Of a stretch of DNA of 64,000 nt, positions 41,203 through 50,215 are shown in pieces. The notes under the pieces were generated by a model. The model was not told the origin of the DNA. It did no database searches and saw nothing but the letters and a program-made list of their open reading frames with translations. Where the stretch lies: the NCBI RefSeq assembly GCF_018130765.1, contig NZ_JAFCJZ010000030.1, forward strand, positions 31,534 through 95,533. The letters are read 5' to 3'. Source of the stretch: Bradyrhizobium iriomotense (GTDB lineage: Bacteria > Pseudomonadota > Alphaproteobacteria > Rhizobiales > Xanthobacteraceae). The position numbers were made by a program, and so were the translations under genes. Each line of letters starts with the position of its first letter. Position 1 is the stretch's first letter.

Positions 41203-42302
41203 TGCCGCGGCACGCGGTACGCCTCGACCTGCGCCTTCAACTGATCCAGCGACACCAGCGGCGCTTTCGGATCGACGCGGTATTCCCCGCTCGCCAGCCA
41301 TTTCAGCACCATCGCATCCACGACCGGCGAATGGTGGATGACGTCGCTGTAATTATCGAGATCGTGCGTCACCGCCTTGATCGCTCGGAAATCGTGCAGA
41401 CGCACATTGGGCAACTGCGTCAATCGCTGCGCGATATGCGCCGTGAGATCGGTGACGATCTTCAGCGTCTCGGGTGAGGCGTCGCGCATCGCGACGAATT
41501 GCAGGATCGAATAGGGCGGCAGGTAGATGTCGAAGCTCACGTCCGGATGGCGCGCAATGAGGCCGACGGCGTCGTGCTCGAAATGCCGGACCATGGCCTC
41601 ATAGCCGTAGCCCTCGCCGAGGAAGCGGCTGCGAACGGGACTCGTGATGTAGGCGAAGGCGGCAAGCGTCTTCTTCGCATTGTAGTCACGCGCGACGTCG
41701 AAATTCCGCGGCAGCGCGTAGATGTCGTCGACGTCTTCCAGCGCGAACTTGACGGGAAGATAAGGCGCCGCTCGGGTCAGCGGCTCCCGCAGCGGCGGGA
41801 CAGACCGCATCACCGTGAACAGCGATTCCTTCGCCATCGCCGCGCTGAAGACGTAGGACGCAATCCCCTTGGCCGTCCCGCGATAGAGATCGACGGAGAG
41901 ATAAGGATCGGCCTCGATATCGGCCGCATCGACGAAGCTGAAATCGTCCATCGCCCAGATCACGCGCCGCGCGCCGCGGTCGATCGCCTGATCCAGCACG
42001 AAGGCCTGCTGGCGCGAATTGGAGCCGGTCATCGCCAGCTTGAGCGAGCGGACGCCGAGCGCACGGTCGATGTCGCTCTGGCGGAAATGGATCGCGAGCG
42101 AGGTGCCCATGAAGGCGGTGTCGAACGATTGGCTGCGGATCAGCCCGGCGTTCTGCACGCGCGTGTCGTCAGAATAAAACGCCAGTCGCGAGGGACGAAA
42201 CAATTGCAGGGGATCGACGACGTAGGTGAGCGCCGCGGCACTCAGCAGGCACACCCCGCTGGCGAGGAGAAGACGCTTCACGCTGGTGAATGATGTGCGC
42301 AT
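41199..42302 (-). CDS. Probable SGNH/DltD-AlgJ-like partner of the MBOAT acyltransferase
   Basis: The 367-aa product starts at the ATG at 42302, one base inside the MBOAT stop codon (TGATG), so the two are coupled. It has an N-terminal anchor (LLLASGVCLLSAAALTYVV). Then FMGTSLAIHF has a Ser in a GxS-like turn, TGSNS follows, and the late DLDNYSDVIHHSPVVD supplies Asp and His. This order (Ser, Asn, Asp-x-x-His) resembles SGNH hydrolases that assist MBOAT O-acyltransferases such as AlgJ or DltD. The assignment is from motifs and context. Confidence 0.7.
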   Translation of the reverse strand: MRTSFTSVKRLLLASGVCLLSAAALTYVVDPLQLFRPSRLAFYSDDTRVQNAGLIRSQSFDTAFMGTSLAIHFRQSDIDRALGVRSLKLAMTGSNSRQQAFVLDQAIDRGARRVIWAMDDFSFVDAADIEADPYLSVDLYRGTAKGIASYVFSAAMAKESLFTVMRSVPPLREPLTRAAPYLPVKFALEDVDDIYALPRNFDVARDYNAKKTLAAFAYITSPVRSRFLGEGYGYEAMVRHFEHDAVGLIARHPDVSFDIYLPPYSILQFVAMRDASPETLKIVTDLTAHIAQRLTQLPNVRLHDFRAIKAVTHDLDNYSDVIHHSPVVDAMVLKWLASGEYRVDPKAPLVSLDQLKAQVEAYRVPRQ

Positions 42303-43738
42303 CAGAACCGGAAATAGATGAATTCGCTGTGGCTCTGGATGCCCAGGATGCCGAACGCGAGCACCAGCGACGCCGCATAGAGGGCCAGTGGCCTCATGCG
42401 ACCTGTCCGCAGGGCCTCGCCGACCGTACGATTGGCGTGATCGTAGCCCATGATGTCTTGCGTGTTCGGCGCGAGCCACACCAGCGCCGCATAGATCGCG
42501 ACCTGCACCAGCGCCGCAATCTCCTCCCGGCCAAGGACGATATTCGCAGGCTCAACCATCGCACTGAGGACGCGCAGTGCCCAGTCGACCCGTTCGGCGC
42601 GGAAGAACACCCAGGCGACGACGACGGCGAGAAACGTCAGCACGGCGCCGGCGATACGGACCGGACGCGCAAGCAGCAAGGGAACGTTCGGCACCAGCGC
42701 ATTGAAGGCGTGGTTGACGCAGAGATAGGCGCCGTGCAGCGCGCCCCAAACGACAAAAGTCCAGCCCGCGCCGTGCCAGAGCCCGCCAAGCAGCATCGTG
42801 ATCATCAGATTGACGTAACGCAGCACGCGGCCGCGGCGGTTGCCACCGAGCGGGATGTAGAGATAGTCGCGCAGGAACTGCGACAGCGTCATGTGCCAGC
42901 GGCGCCAGAACTCGACGATGCTGAAAGCCTTGTAGGGCGAGTTGAAGTTGACGGGCAGGAAGATGCCGAACATCAGCGATATGCCGATCGCCATGTCGGA
43001 ATAGCCGGAGAAGTCGAAATAGAGCTGGAACGTGTAGGCGAGTGCACCACACCAGGCCTGGTCGAAGCTCGGCGAGCGCGCATCGAAGGCAAGCGCGACC
43101 AAGGGCTGGATGCCGTCGGCGAGGCAGGTCTTCTTGAACAGGCCGATCGCGAAGATGATGATTCCGCACAGGATCAGATGCGCGTGCGGATGCTTGGACT
43201 CCTCCCGCTCGAATTGCGGGATCATGTCCTTGTGATGGAGGATCGGCCCCGCGATCAGATGCGGGAAATAGGTCACGAACAGCGCGTAATGCGGCAAAGC
43301 ATAATGCGCGACCTGCCCGCGCCAGGCATCGACCAGGAACGCGATCTGCGTGAACGTGTAGAAGGAGATACCGACCGGCAGCAGGATGTGAACCGCGACA
43401 TGCGTGCCGAACAGCGTATTGACGTTCTCGGTGACGAAGCCGGCATATTTGAAGATGCCCAGCATGAGGAGATCGCCGGCGACGCCGAGGACCAGCGCCG
43501 CCCGGCGCTGTGATGCCGTGAGTTCGGCTGCGATCAGGAGATAGCCGACGCCGTAGTTGAAGGCGATCGAGATCAGCAGCAGGGCCACGAACTGCCAGTT
43601 TCCGATCGCATAGAAGGCGAGCGAGGCCAGCGCCAGCCAGATCACCGGTGTCAGATTGCTGCGCCGCCCTAGCCAGAAATAGCCGGCCAGCGCGACCGGC
43701 AGGAACAGCAGGATGAACGGGTAGGAATTGAACAGCAT
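42302..43738 (-). CDS. MBOAT O-acyltransferase (AlgI-like)
   Basis: This 478-aa polytopic protein begins with the typical LFNSYPFILLFLPVALAGYF and has the MBOAT core: FGIFLPVNFNSPYKAFSIVEFWRRWHMTLSQFLRDYLYIPLGGNRRG followed by the catalytic His in LGGLWHGAGWTFVVWGALHG. AlgI-like enzymes move acyl groups across the inner membrane to modify exported polysaccharides. It is coupled with the SGNH-like gene that follows. No polysaccharide synthesis genes are adjacent, so the acceptor is unknown. Confidence 0.93.
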   Translation of the reverse strand: MLFNSYPFILLFLPVALAGYFWLGRRSNLTPVIWLALASLAFYAIGNWQFVALLLISIAFNYGVGYLLIAAELTASQRRAALVLGVAGDLLMLGIFKYAGFVTENVNTLFGTHVAVHILLPVGISFYTFTQIAFLVDAWRGQVAHYALPHYALFVTYFPHLIAGPILHHKDMIPQFEREESKHPHAHLILCGIIIFAIGLFKKTCLADGIQPLVALAFDARSPSFDQAWCGALAYTFQLYFDFSGYSDMAIGISLMFGIFLPVNFNSPYKAFSIVEFWRRWHMTLSQFLRDYLYIPLGGNRRGRVLRYVNLMITMLLGGLWHGAGWTFVVWGALHGAYLCVNHAFNALVPNVPLLLARPVRIAGAVLTFLAVVVAWVFFRAERVDWALRVLSAMVEPANIVLGREEIAALVQVAIYAALVWLAPNTQDIMGYDHANRTVGEALRTGRMRPLALYAASLVLAFGILGIQSHSEFIYFRF

Positions 43739-43869
43739 CAGGCTGGACCGGCGGCGGGAATATCGCCCCTAAAGCATACAAGGAGGCAATCAACAACCCG
43801 GCGACTTGGCGCAGGCACGCTGGCAATTCGCGGAATCAGGACGATATAAGGGAACGCGCTCCGCTGCTT

Positions 43870-44003
43870 CTCCCTCTCCCCGTTCTTACGGGGAGAGGGT
43901 CGGGGTGAGGGGCTCTCTCCACGGGCGAGACTGTAGAGAGACCTGTACCCCCTCACCCGGATCGCAAGAGCGATCCGACCTCTCCCCGCAAGCGGGGAGA
44001 GGT
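43870..44003. repeat. Palindromic intergenic repeat, family A copy 2
   Basis: ctccctctccccgttcttac, then ggtgaggggctctctcc, gacctgtaccccctcaccc and ctctccccgcaagcggggag. It is the inverted counterpart of 22091-22250 with a similar core. It lies between the start regions of two divergent genes. Confidence 0.75.
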
Positions 44004-44046
44004 GAAAGACGGCGACACCGCGAATACGTATTGAGATGAGGACCGA

Positions 44047-46146
44047 GTGACACAAGCCAAGACGCCTTCGAAGCCCCCCGTCGCCCCGCGCCGGCCGCAT
44101 TCATTCACCCGGCACGGCATCGCCGTGACCGACGACTATGCCTGGCTGAAGGACGAGAAGTGGCAGGAGGTGCTGCGCGATCCCGGAGTGCTCGATCCTG
44201 ACATCCGCAAATATCTGGACGAGGAGAACGTCTACACCGAGAGCCTGCTCGGCCATACCGCGGGCTTGCAGAAGACGCTGGTGCGCGAGATGCGCGGACG
44301 GATCAAGGAGGACGATTCCAGCGTGCCGTCGCCGGACGGCCCGTTCGCCTATTTTCGCAGGTTCCGCGAGGGCGGGCAGCACGAGCTGTTCGGCCGCATG
44401 CCGCGCGACGGCGGTGACGGCGACATCGTGCTCGACGGCGACGCGCTCGCCAAGGACCACAAATATTTCAAGTTCGGCGGCAGCCGGCACTCCTACGATC
44501 ACAAGCTGCAGGCCTGGAGCGCGGACACCAAGGGCTCGGAATATTTTTCGATCCGCGTGCGCGACTGGGCCACGGGGAAGGATCTCGACGATCTCGTCGA
44601 GGAGACCGACGGCGGCGTGGTCTGGGCCGCGGACTGCAAGAGCTTCTTCTATGTGAAGCTCGACGACAATCACCGGCCGATGCAGGTGTGGCGGCACAAG
44701 CTCGGCACCAAGCAGGTCGACGACACGCTCGTCTATGAGGAGCAGGATGCCGGCTGGTTCACCCATCTGCACGAGAGCACCAGCGGCCGCTTCTGCGTGA
44801 TCGCGGGCGGCGATCACGAGACGAGCGAGCAGCGGCTGATCGATCTCGCCAACCCCGAGGCGCCGCCGCGCCTCGTCGCGGCGCGCGAGGAAGGCGTGCA
44901 ATATTCGCTCGCCGACCGCGGCGACGAGCTGTTCATCCTCACCAATGCCGATGACGCCATCGACTTCAAGATCGTCACCGCGCCGCTCGCCTCGCCCGAG
45001 CGCAAGAACTGGCGCGATTTGATTCCGTATCGTCCGGGCATCTACGTCATCGACCTCGATCTCTATGCCGGCCATCTGGTGCGGCTCGAGCGCGCCAATG
45101 CGCTGCCGTCGGTGGTGATCCGTGACCTCGCGACCAAGGAAGAGCACGCGATCGCCTTCGACGAAGCCGCCTATTCGCTGGACACGATGGGTTCCTATGA
45201 GTTCGAGACGACGAATCTGCGCTTTGCCTATTCGTCGATGACCACGCCGTCGGAAGTCTATGACTACGACATGGTCAAGCGCACGCGCACCTTGCGCAAG
45301 CGGCAGGAGATTCCGTCAGGGCACAACGCTGCGGACTACGTCACCACACGCATCACGGCGAAGGCGCATGATGGCGCCGAGGTGCCGGTCTCGATCCTTT
45401 TTCGGCGCGGGCTCAAGCTCGACGGTACAGCGCCGTTGCTGCTCTACGGCTACGGCTCCTACGGCATGGCGATGCCGGCCTCGTTCAGCGCCAATCGCCT
45501 GTCGCTGGTCGACCGCGGTTTTGTTTACGCCATCGCCCATATCCGCGGCGGCGCCGACAAGGGCTGGGGCTGGTATCTCGACGGCAAGCGCGAGAAGAAG
45601 ACGAACAGCTTTGATGATTTCGCCGCCAGCGCGCGTGCACTGATCGCGGCGAAATACACGAGTGAAAAACGCATCGTCGGCCATGGCGGCTCGGCCGGCG
45701 GCATGCTGATGGGCGCGGTCGCCAACCGCGCCGGCGAGCTGTTCGCCGGCATCGTCGCGGAGGTGCCGTTCGTCGACGTGCTCAACACCATGCTCGACGA
45801 CACGCTGCCGCTGACGCCGCCGGAATGGCCGGAATGGGGTAACCCGATCGAGAGCGAGAAGGATTTTCGCACCATCCTGTCGTACTCGCCCTACGACAAT
45901 GTCGAGGCCAAGGACTATCCGGCGATCCTGGCGATGGGCGGGTTGACCGATCCGCGCGTCACCTATTGGGAGCCCGCCAAATGGATCGCCCGCCTGCGCG
46001 CCACCATGAGCGGCGGCGGCCCGGTTCTCTTGCGCACCAACATGGGCGCCGGCCATGGCGGCGCCTCGGGGCGGTTCGACCGGCTGGATGAAGTCGCGAT
46101 CGTCTATGCGTTCGCGCTGTGGGCCGCCGGGATGGCGGAGGCGTAA
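44047..46146 (+). CDS. Prolyl oligopeptidase family serine peptidase (S9A, PtrB-like)
   Basis: The GTG at 44047, with GAGG just upstream, opens a 699-aa protein without a signal peptide. The N-terminal half is a beta-propeller lid. The C-terminal alpha/beta-hydrolase domain has the catalytic triad: Ser549 (GHGGSAGGM), Asp635 (GGLTDPR) and His670 (GAGHGGASG). The LLYGYGSYGMAMPASFS oxyanion region and IRGGADKGWGWYLDGKREKK are typical of oligopeptidase B, which cuts short peptides after Arg/Lys. It probably acts in the cytoplasm or periplasm on peptides. Confidence 0.93.
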   Translation: MTQAKTPSKPPVAPRRPHSFTRHGIAVTDDYAWLKDEKWQEVLRDPGVLDPDIRKYLDEENVYTESLLGHTAGLQKTLVREMRGRIKEDDSSVPSPDGPFAYFRRFREGGQHELFGRMPRDGGDGDIVLDGDALAKDHKYFKFGGSRHSYDHKLQAWSADTKGSEYFSIRVRDWATGKDLDDLVEETDGGVVWAADCKSFFYVKLDDNHRPMQVWRHKLGTKQVDDTLVYEEQDAGWFTHLHESTSGRFCVIAGGDHETSEQRLIDLANPEAPPRLVAAREEGVQYSLADRGDELFILTNADDAIDFKIVTAPLASPERKNWRDLIPYRPGIYVIDLDLYAGHLVRLERANALPSVVIRDLATKEEHAIAFDEAAYSLDTMGSYEFETTNLRFAYSSMTTPSEVYDYDMVKRTRTLRKRQEIPSGHNAADYVTTRITAKAHDGAEVPVSILFRRGLKLDGTAPLLLYGYGSYGMAMPASFSANRLSLVDRGFVYAIAHIRGGADKGWGWYLDGKREKKTNSFDDFAASARALIAAKYTSEKRIVGHGGSAGGMLMGAVANRAGELFAGIVAEVPFVDVLNTMLDDTLPLTPPEWPEWGNPIESEKDFRTILSYSPYDNVEAKDYPAILAMGGLTDPRVTYWEPAKWIARLRATMSGGGPVLLRTNMGAGHGGASGRFDRLDEVAIVYAFALWAAGMAEA

Positions 46147-46179
46147 GGTGAGGCTCCAGTATAGCCACACACTCATCTG

Positions 46180-46313
46180 GTCGTCCCCGCGAAGGCGGGG
46201 ACCCATAACCCCAAGGAGTAGTTGCAGCGCGAACTGCTAACTCCGAGTCTTCGCCACACCCAATCCTGTGGTTATGGGTCCCGGGCTCGCGCGTTGCGCG
46301 CCCCGGGACGACA
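46180..46313. repeat. Palindromic intergenic repeat, family G
   Basis: gtcgtccccgcgaaggcggg to gcgccccgggacgac, with inner mates acccataacc and ggttatgggt. It lies directly downstream of the peptidase gene. Confidence 0.75.
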
Positions 46314-46318
46314 GCCTT

Positions 46319-46408
46319 GTAGGGTGGACAAAGGCGCATGGCGCCGTGCCCACCATCTTTCAACGATGTGACGAGAGCCGTGGGCACGCTTCGCTTTGCC
46401 CACCCTAC
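46319..46408. repeat. Intergenic repeat, family E copy 2
   Basis: gtagggtggacaaaggcgca to cgctttgcccaccctac; the outer arms pair. It matches the copy at 38727-38811 and sits between convergent genes. Confidence 0.75.
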
Positions 46409-46460
46409 GGCAGCTGAGAGTTTGGCGAGACCTCGCCAAACACTGCCAAGACTACCAATC

Positions 46461-47552
46461 TCACACCGCCCCGTGCGCCTCGACATACAGCGCATAGACC
46501 GAGTGGCTGCTGGCCATGTAGAGCCTGTTGTTCTTGGGGCCGCCGAAGCAGAGGTTGGCGCAGCGTTCCGGCAGCTTGATGAAGGCGAGCGGCTTGCCTT
46601 CGGGGTTGAAGACCATCACGCCGTCGAGGTCCTCCGACTTGCCCCTGAGCTGAAACACCCGGCGGCCACCGACATCGGTCGGCTCGGCTTGCAGCGCGCC
46701 GTTGGAGCCCCAGCCGCACCAGAGATTGCCGTCGCGATCGACGCGGAAACCGTCGAGCGAGCCCTGGTCGGCGGCGTCGATCAGCTTGGTCTTGCCGCTG
46801 AGCGAGCCGTCGTCGCCGACATTGTAGCTCCAGATGCTGCGGTTGGGCGTGCCCTTCCACTCGACGATGTAGAGCTTCTTCTCGTCCGGCGAGAAGGCGA
46901 GACCGTTGGGATTGACGAGGTCGGTGACGACGGCGCTGATCTTGCCGTCCTTGGCGATGCGGTAGACATTGGTGGTGGCCTGCTCGGCCTTCTCCTTCTT
47001 GCCTTCCCACTCGCCGTTGATGCCGAACAGCGGGTCGGTGAACCAGATGCTGTCGTCCGACTTCACCACGATGTCGTTCGGCGCGTTCAGCCGCTTGCCG
47101 TCGAACTTGTCGGCGAGCACGGTGATCTTGCCGTCCTTCTCCGTGCGGGTGATGCGGCGGGTGACGGAGTGCTCGCAGGTGACGAGGCGGCCCTGGCGGT
47201 CGCGCGCATTGCCGTTGGCGTAATTGGCATTGGCGCGAAACACGCTGGTCTGCCCGGTCTTCTCGTCGAACTTCATGATTCGGTTGTTCGGGATGTCCGA
47301 GAACAGGAGATAGCCGCCCTCGGGGAAATAGGCGGGACCTTCGGCCCAGCGCATGCCGGTCGCGACCTGCTCGATCGTCGATGAATAGAGCCGGTATTTT
47401 GCGAAGCTGGGGTCGAGGATCTGGACGGCGGGATCGGGATAGCGCTGGTTGGGTGTGAAGGCGAACGACTGGGCGCCGGCGGCGCGGGCGAGAAGCGTGG
47501 ACGCCGCCGCCGCACCGGCGCCGGCCATGAGGTTACGTCGCGTGAAATTCAT
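46461..47552 (-). CDS. Exported SMP-30/gluconolactonase-like lactonase
   Basis: The start at 47552 follows GGAGG and gives 363 aa with a twin-arginine-like signal (FTRRNLMAGAGAAAASTLLARAAGA). The six-bladed propeller is of SMP-30 type: EGPAYFPEGGYLLFSDIPNNRIMKF, CEHSVTRRITR, LNAPNDIVVKSDDSIWFTDPLFG and NPNGLAFSPDEKKLYIVEW. Glu in EGP, Asn in LNAPND and Asp in LAFSPDEK are the usual metal ligands. It would hydrolyse a sugar lactone in the periplasm. It is the last gene of the minus-strand catabolic locus with the aldolase, dehydratase and transporter genes. Confidence 0.88.
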   Translation of the reverse strand: MNFTRRNLMAGAGAAAASTLLARAAGAQSFAFTPNQRYPDPAVQILDPSFAKYRLYSSTIEQVATGMRWAEGPAYFPEGGYLLFSDIPNNRIMKFDEKTGQTSVFRANANYANGNARDRQGRLVTCEHSVTRRITRTEKDGKITVLADKFDGKRLNAPNDIVVKSDDSIWFTDPLFGINGEWEGKKEKAEQATTNVYRIAKDGKISAVVTDLVNPNGLAFSPDEKKLYIVEWKGTPNRSIWSYNVGDDGSLSGKTKLIDAADQGSLDGFRVDRDGNLWCGWGSNGALQAEPTDVGGRRVFQLRGKSEDLDGVMVFNPEGKPLAFIKLPERCANLCFGGPKNNRLYMASSHSVYALYVEAHGAV

Positions 47553-47626
47553 AAAAGTCCTCCCTGCTTGATAAAAGGCCGGCGCTTGATGCGCCGGCTC
47601 ATGTCTTGATGCGAGATCGATCGGCC

Positions 47627-48346
47627 CTAGCGGCCGTTCTTCTTCCGCCACGCCGCAAAATCGGTGAGCGTCTGCGGATCGGTCGCCGGATAGAGACCAA
47701 AAATGCCGCGGCCCTTGCCGACTTCCTCGGTGACAAAATCCTCGAACGCGGTCATCTCAAAAGTTTCGCTCGCGATCTCGTCGGCGAGATGCGCGGGGAT
47801 CACGATGACGCCGTCGGCATCGCCGAGGATGACGTCGCCGGGAAACACCGGCGCATCGCCGCAGCCGATCGGAACGTTGATCTCGATCGCCTGGTGCAGC
47901 GTCAGATTGGTCGGCGCGCTGGGACGATGGTGATAGGCGGGAATGCCGAGCTTGGCGATCTCGGCGGAATCGCGAAAGCCGCCGTCGGTGACGACGCCGG
48001 CAACGCCGCGCTTCATCAAGCGCGTCACCAGGATCGCGCCGGCCGAGGCCGCGCGCGCATCCTTGCGACTGTCCATCACCAGCACGGCACCGGGCGGACA
48101 GTCCTCGACCGCCTTGCGCTGCGGATGCGAGCGATCCCTGAACACGTCGATGGTGTTGAGGTCCTCGCGCGCCGGCATGTAGCGCAGCGTGAAGGCCTCG
48201 CCGACCATGGTCGGCTGGTCGGGACCGACGGGATGCACGTCCTGGATCATCTGGATGCGCAGGCCGCGCTTGAACAACGCGGTGGCGACCGTGGCGGTGG
48301 AGACGGATTTGAGCTTGTTGCGGGTGGCTTCGGATAGTTTGGACAT
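47627..48346 (-). CDS. RraA-like aldolase/demethylmenaquinone-methyltransferase-like protein
   Basis: The 239-aa product matches the RraA fold: TATVATALFKRGL, PGAVLVMDSRKDARAASAGAILVTRLMKRGVAGVVTDGGFRDSAEIAKLGIPAYH, and CGDAPVFPGDVILGDADGVIVIP. Members near sugar-acid genes act as class II aldolases or decarboxylases for hydroxy-oxo acids rather than as RNase E inhibitors. The VVTDGGFRD motif holds the catalytic Arg and metal-binding Asp. The locus suggests cleavage of a 2-keto-3-deoxy acid made by the dehydratase upstream. Confidence 0.88.
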   Translation of the reverse strand: MSKLSEATRNKLKSVSTATVATALFKRGLRIQMIQDVHPVGPDQPTMVGEAFTLRYMPAREDLNTIDVFRDRSHPQRKAVEDCPPGAVLVMDSRKDARAASAGAILVTRLMKRGVAGVVTDGGFRDSAEIAKLGIPAYHHRPSAPTNLTLHQAIEINVPIGCGDAPVFPGDVILGDADGVIVIPAHLADEIASETFEMTAFEDFVTEEVGKGRGIFGLYPATDPQTLTDFAAWRKKNGR

Positions 48347-48365
48347 GGTGTGCTCTCACTGCTTC

Positions 48366-48471
48366 GTCATTCCGGGGCGCGCCGCTTGGCGCGAGCCCGG
48401 AATCCATCAAGCGACACAGAATGCGGCACGATGGATTCCGGGCTCATCGCTTCGCGATGCCCCGGAATGAC
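48366..48471. repeat. Palindromic intergenic repeat, family H
   Basis: gtcattccggggcgcgccgc and the closing gatgccccggaatgac are inverted mates, with inner gcccggaatccat and atggattccgggc also pairing. It lies between the aldolase and dehydratase genes. Confidence 0.8.
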
Positions 48472-48478
48472 AGGGTCA

Positions 48479-50215
48479 CTAATAGATCGACGGCTCGCCG
48501 ATCGGTGCGCCGAAATCGGTCTCGAGGAAGTCGAAGTCGCAGCCGTCATTGGCCTGCTTGATGTGCTTGGTGAACATCCAGCCATAGCCGCGCTCGAAGC
48601 GGCGCTCGGGCTGCTTCCAGGCGGCGCGGCGCTTGTCGAGCTCCGCTTCGGGGACGTCGAGATTGATGGTGCGGGCGGCAACGTCCAGCGTGATGCGGTC
48701 GCCGTTCTGCACCAGCGCCAGCGGGCCGCCGATGTAGGATTCCGGCGAGACGTGCAGGATGCAGGCGCCGTAGCTGGTGCCGCTCATGCGCGCGTCCGAG
48801 ATGCGCACCATGTCGCGCACGCCCTGCTTCACGAGTTTTGTGGGGATCGGCAGCATGCCCCATTCCGGCATGCCGGGGCCACCCTGCGGCCCCGCATTGC
48901 GCAGGATCAGGATGTGATCCTCGGTAACGTCGAGGTTGGGATCATCGACCGCCTTCTTCATCGAGGGATAGTCGTCGAACACCAGCGCCGGTCCGGTGTG
49001 CTTGAGGAAGCGCGGCGCGGCGGCGGAAGGCTTGATGACGCAGCCGTCGGGCGCGAGGTTGCCCTTGAGTACGGCGAGCGCGCCTTCCTTGTAGATGGGA
49101 TTGTCGACCGAGCGGATCACGTCGGCATTGTGAACCTCGGCGTGCGCGATGTTCTCAGCCACCATCTGTCCCGTGACGGTGATGCAGTCGAGATGCAGGT
49201 GCTGCTTGATCTCGCCCATCAGCGCCGGCAGGCCGCCGGCATAGAAGAAGTCCTCCATGAGATAGGCGTCGCCGCTCGGCCGGACGTTGGCGATGACGGG
49301 CACCTTGCGGCTGGCCTTCTCGAAATCGTCGAGCCCGATGTCCTGGCCGGCGCGGCGGGCCTGCGCGATCAGATGGATGATGGCGTTGGTGGAGCAGCCC
49401 ATCGCCATCGCGACCGCGATCGCGTTCTCGAAGGCTTTTCGGGTCTGGATCACCTTCGGTGTCAGATCCTCCCACACCATCTCGACGATGCGGCGGCCGC
49501 ATTCAGAGGCCATGCGGATGTGGTTGGCGTCGGCGGCGGGAATCGAGGAGGCGCCGGGCAGCGTCATCCCGATCGCTTCCGCGATCGCGGTCATGGTCGA
49601 GGCGGTGCCCATGGTCATGCAGGTGCCGTAGCTGCGGGCGATGCCGGCCTCGATGTCGAGCCAGTCCTTGTCGGAGATTTTTCCGGCGCGGCGCTCGTCC
49701 CAGTACTTCCAGCCGTCGGAGCCCGAGCCGAGCGTCTTGCCCTTCCAGTTGCCGCGCAGCATCGGACCGGCCGGCAGATAGATCGCCGGGATGTTCATCG
49801 AGGTCGCGCCCAGGAGCAGCGCCGGCGTGGTCTTGTCGCAGCCGCCCATCAGCACCACGCCGTCAACGGGATGGCTGCGCAGCAGCTCCTCGGCGTCCAT
49901 CGCCAGCAGATTGCGATAGAGCATGGTGGTCGGCTTGAGCAGCGATTCCGACAGCGACAGCGCCGGCAATTCCAGCGGCAGGCCGCCGGCCATCAGGATG
50001 CCGCGCTTGACGTCGTCGACGCGCGACTTGAAGTGCATGTGGCAGGGCTGCGCGTCCGACCAGGTGTTGAGGACCGCGATGATCGGGCGGTCCTTCCATT
50101 CCTCCGGCGCGTAGCCCATCTGCATGGTGCGGGAGCGATGGCCGAACGAGCGGAGATCGTCGGGCGCGAACCAGCGCGCGCTGCGGAGCTGGTCGGGCGT
50201 TTTCTTCTTGGTCAT
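48479..50215 (-). CDS. IlvD/Edd-family sugar-acid dehydratase
   Basis: From the ATG at 50215 the product is 578 aa, the family length. The Fe-S dehydratase motifs are visible: NTWSDAQPCHMH, MGGCDKTTPALLLGA and GTCMTMGTASTM hold cysteines that bind the cluster, and GPALVFDDYPSMKKAVDD and GMPEWGMLPIPTKLV follow. The family includes dihydroxy-acid, gluconate, arabonate and xylonate dehydratases. In this locus, with lactonase and aldolase-like genes, a sugar acid is the more likely substrate than a branched-chain precursor. It overlaps the permease gene by four bases. Confidence 0.92.
   Translation of the reverse strand: MTKKKTPDQLRSARWFAPDDLRSFGHRSRTMQMGYAPEEWKDRPIIAVLNTWSDAQPCHMHFKSRVDDVKRGILMAGGLPLELPALSLSESLLKPTTMLYRNLLAMDAEELLRSHPVDGVVLMGGCDKTTPALLLGATSMNIPAIYLPAGPMLRGNWKGKTLGSGSDGWKYWDERRAGKISDKDWLDIEAGIARSYGTCMTMGTASTMTAIAEAIGMTLPGASSIPAADANHIRMASECGRRIVEMVWEDLTPKVIQTRKAFENAIAVAMAMGCSTNAIIHLIAQARRAGQDIGLDDFEKASRKVPVIANVRPSGDAYLMEDFFYAGGLPALMGEIKQHLHLDCITVTGQMVAENIAHAEVHNADVIRSVDNPIYKEGALAVLKGNLAPDGCVIKPSAAAPRFLKHTGPALVFDDYPSMKKAVDDPNLDVTEDHILILRNAGPQGGPGMPEWGMLPIPTKLVKQGVRDMVRISDARMSGTSYGACILHVSPESYIGGPLALVQNGDRITLDVAARTINLDVPEAELDKRRAAWKQPERRFERGYGWMFTKHIKQANDGCDFDFLETDFGAPIGEPSIY

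Noticed and set aside
22091..44003. Repeat families as a CRISPR array
   Set aside because: Copies are far apart, single and palindromic, with no regular spacers.
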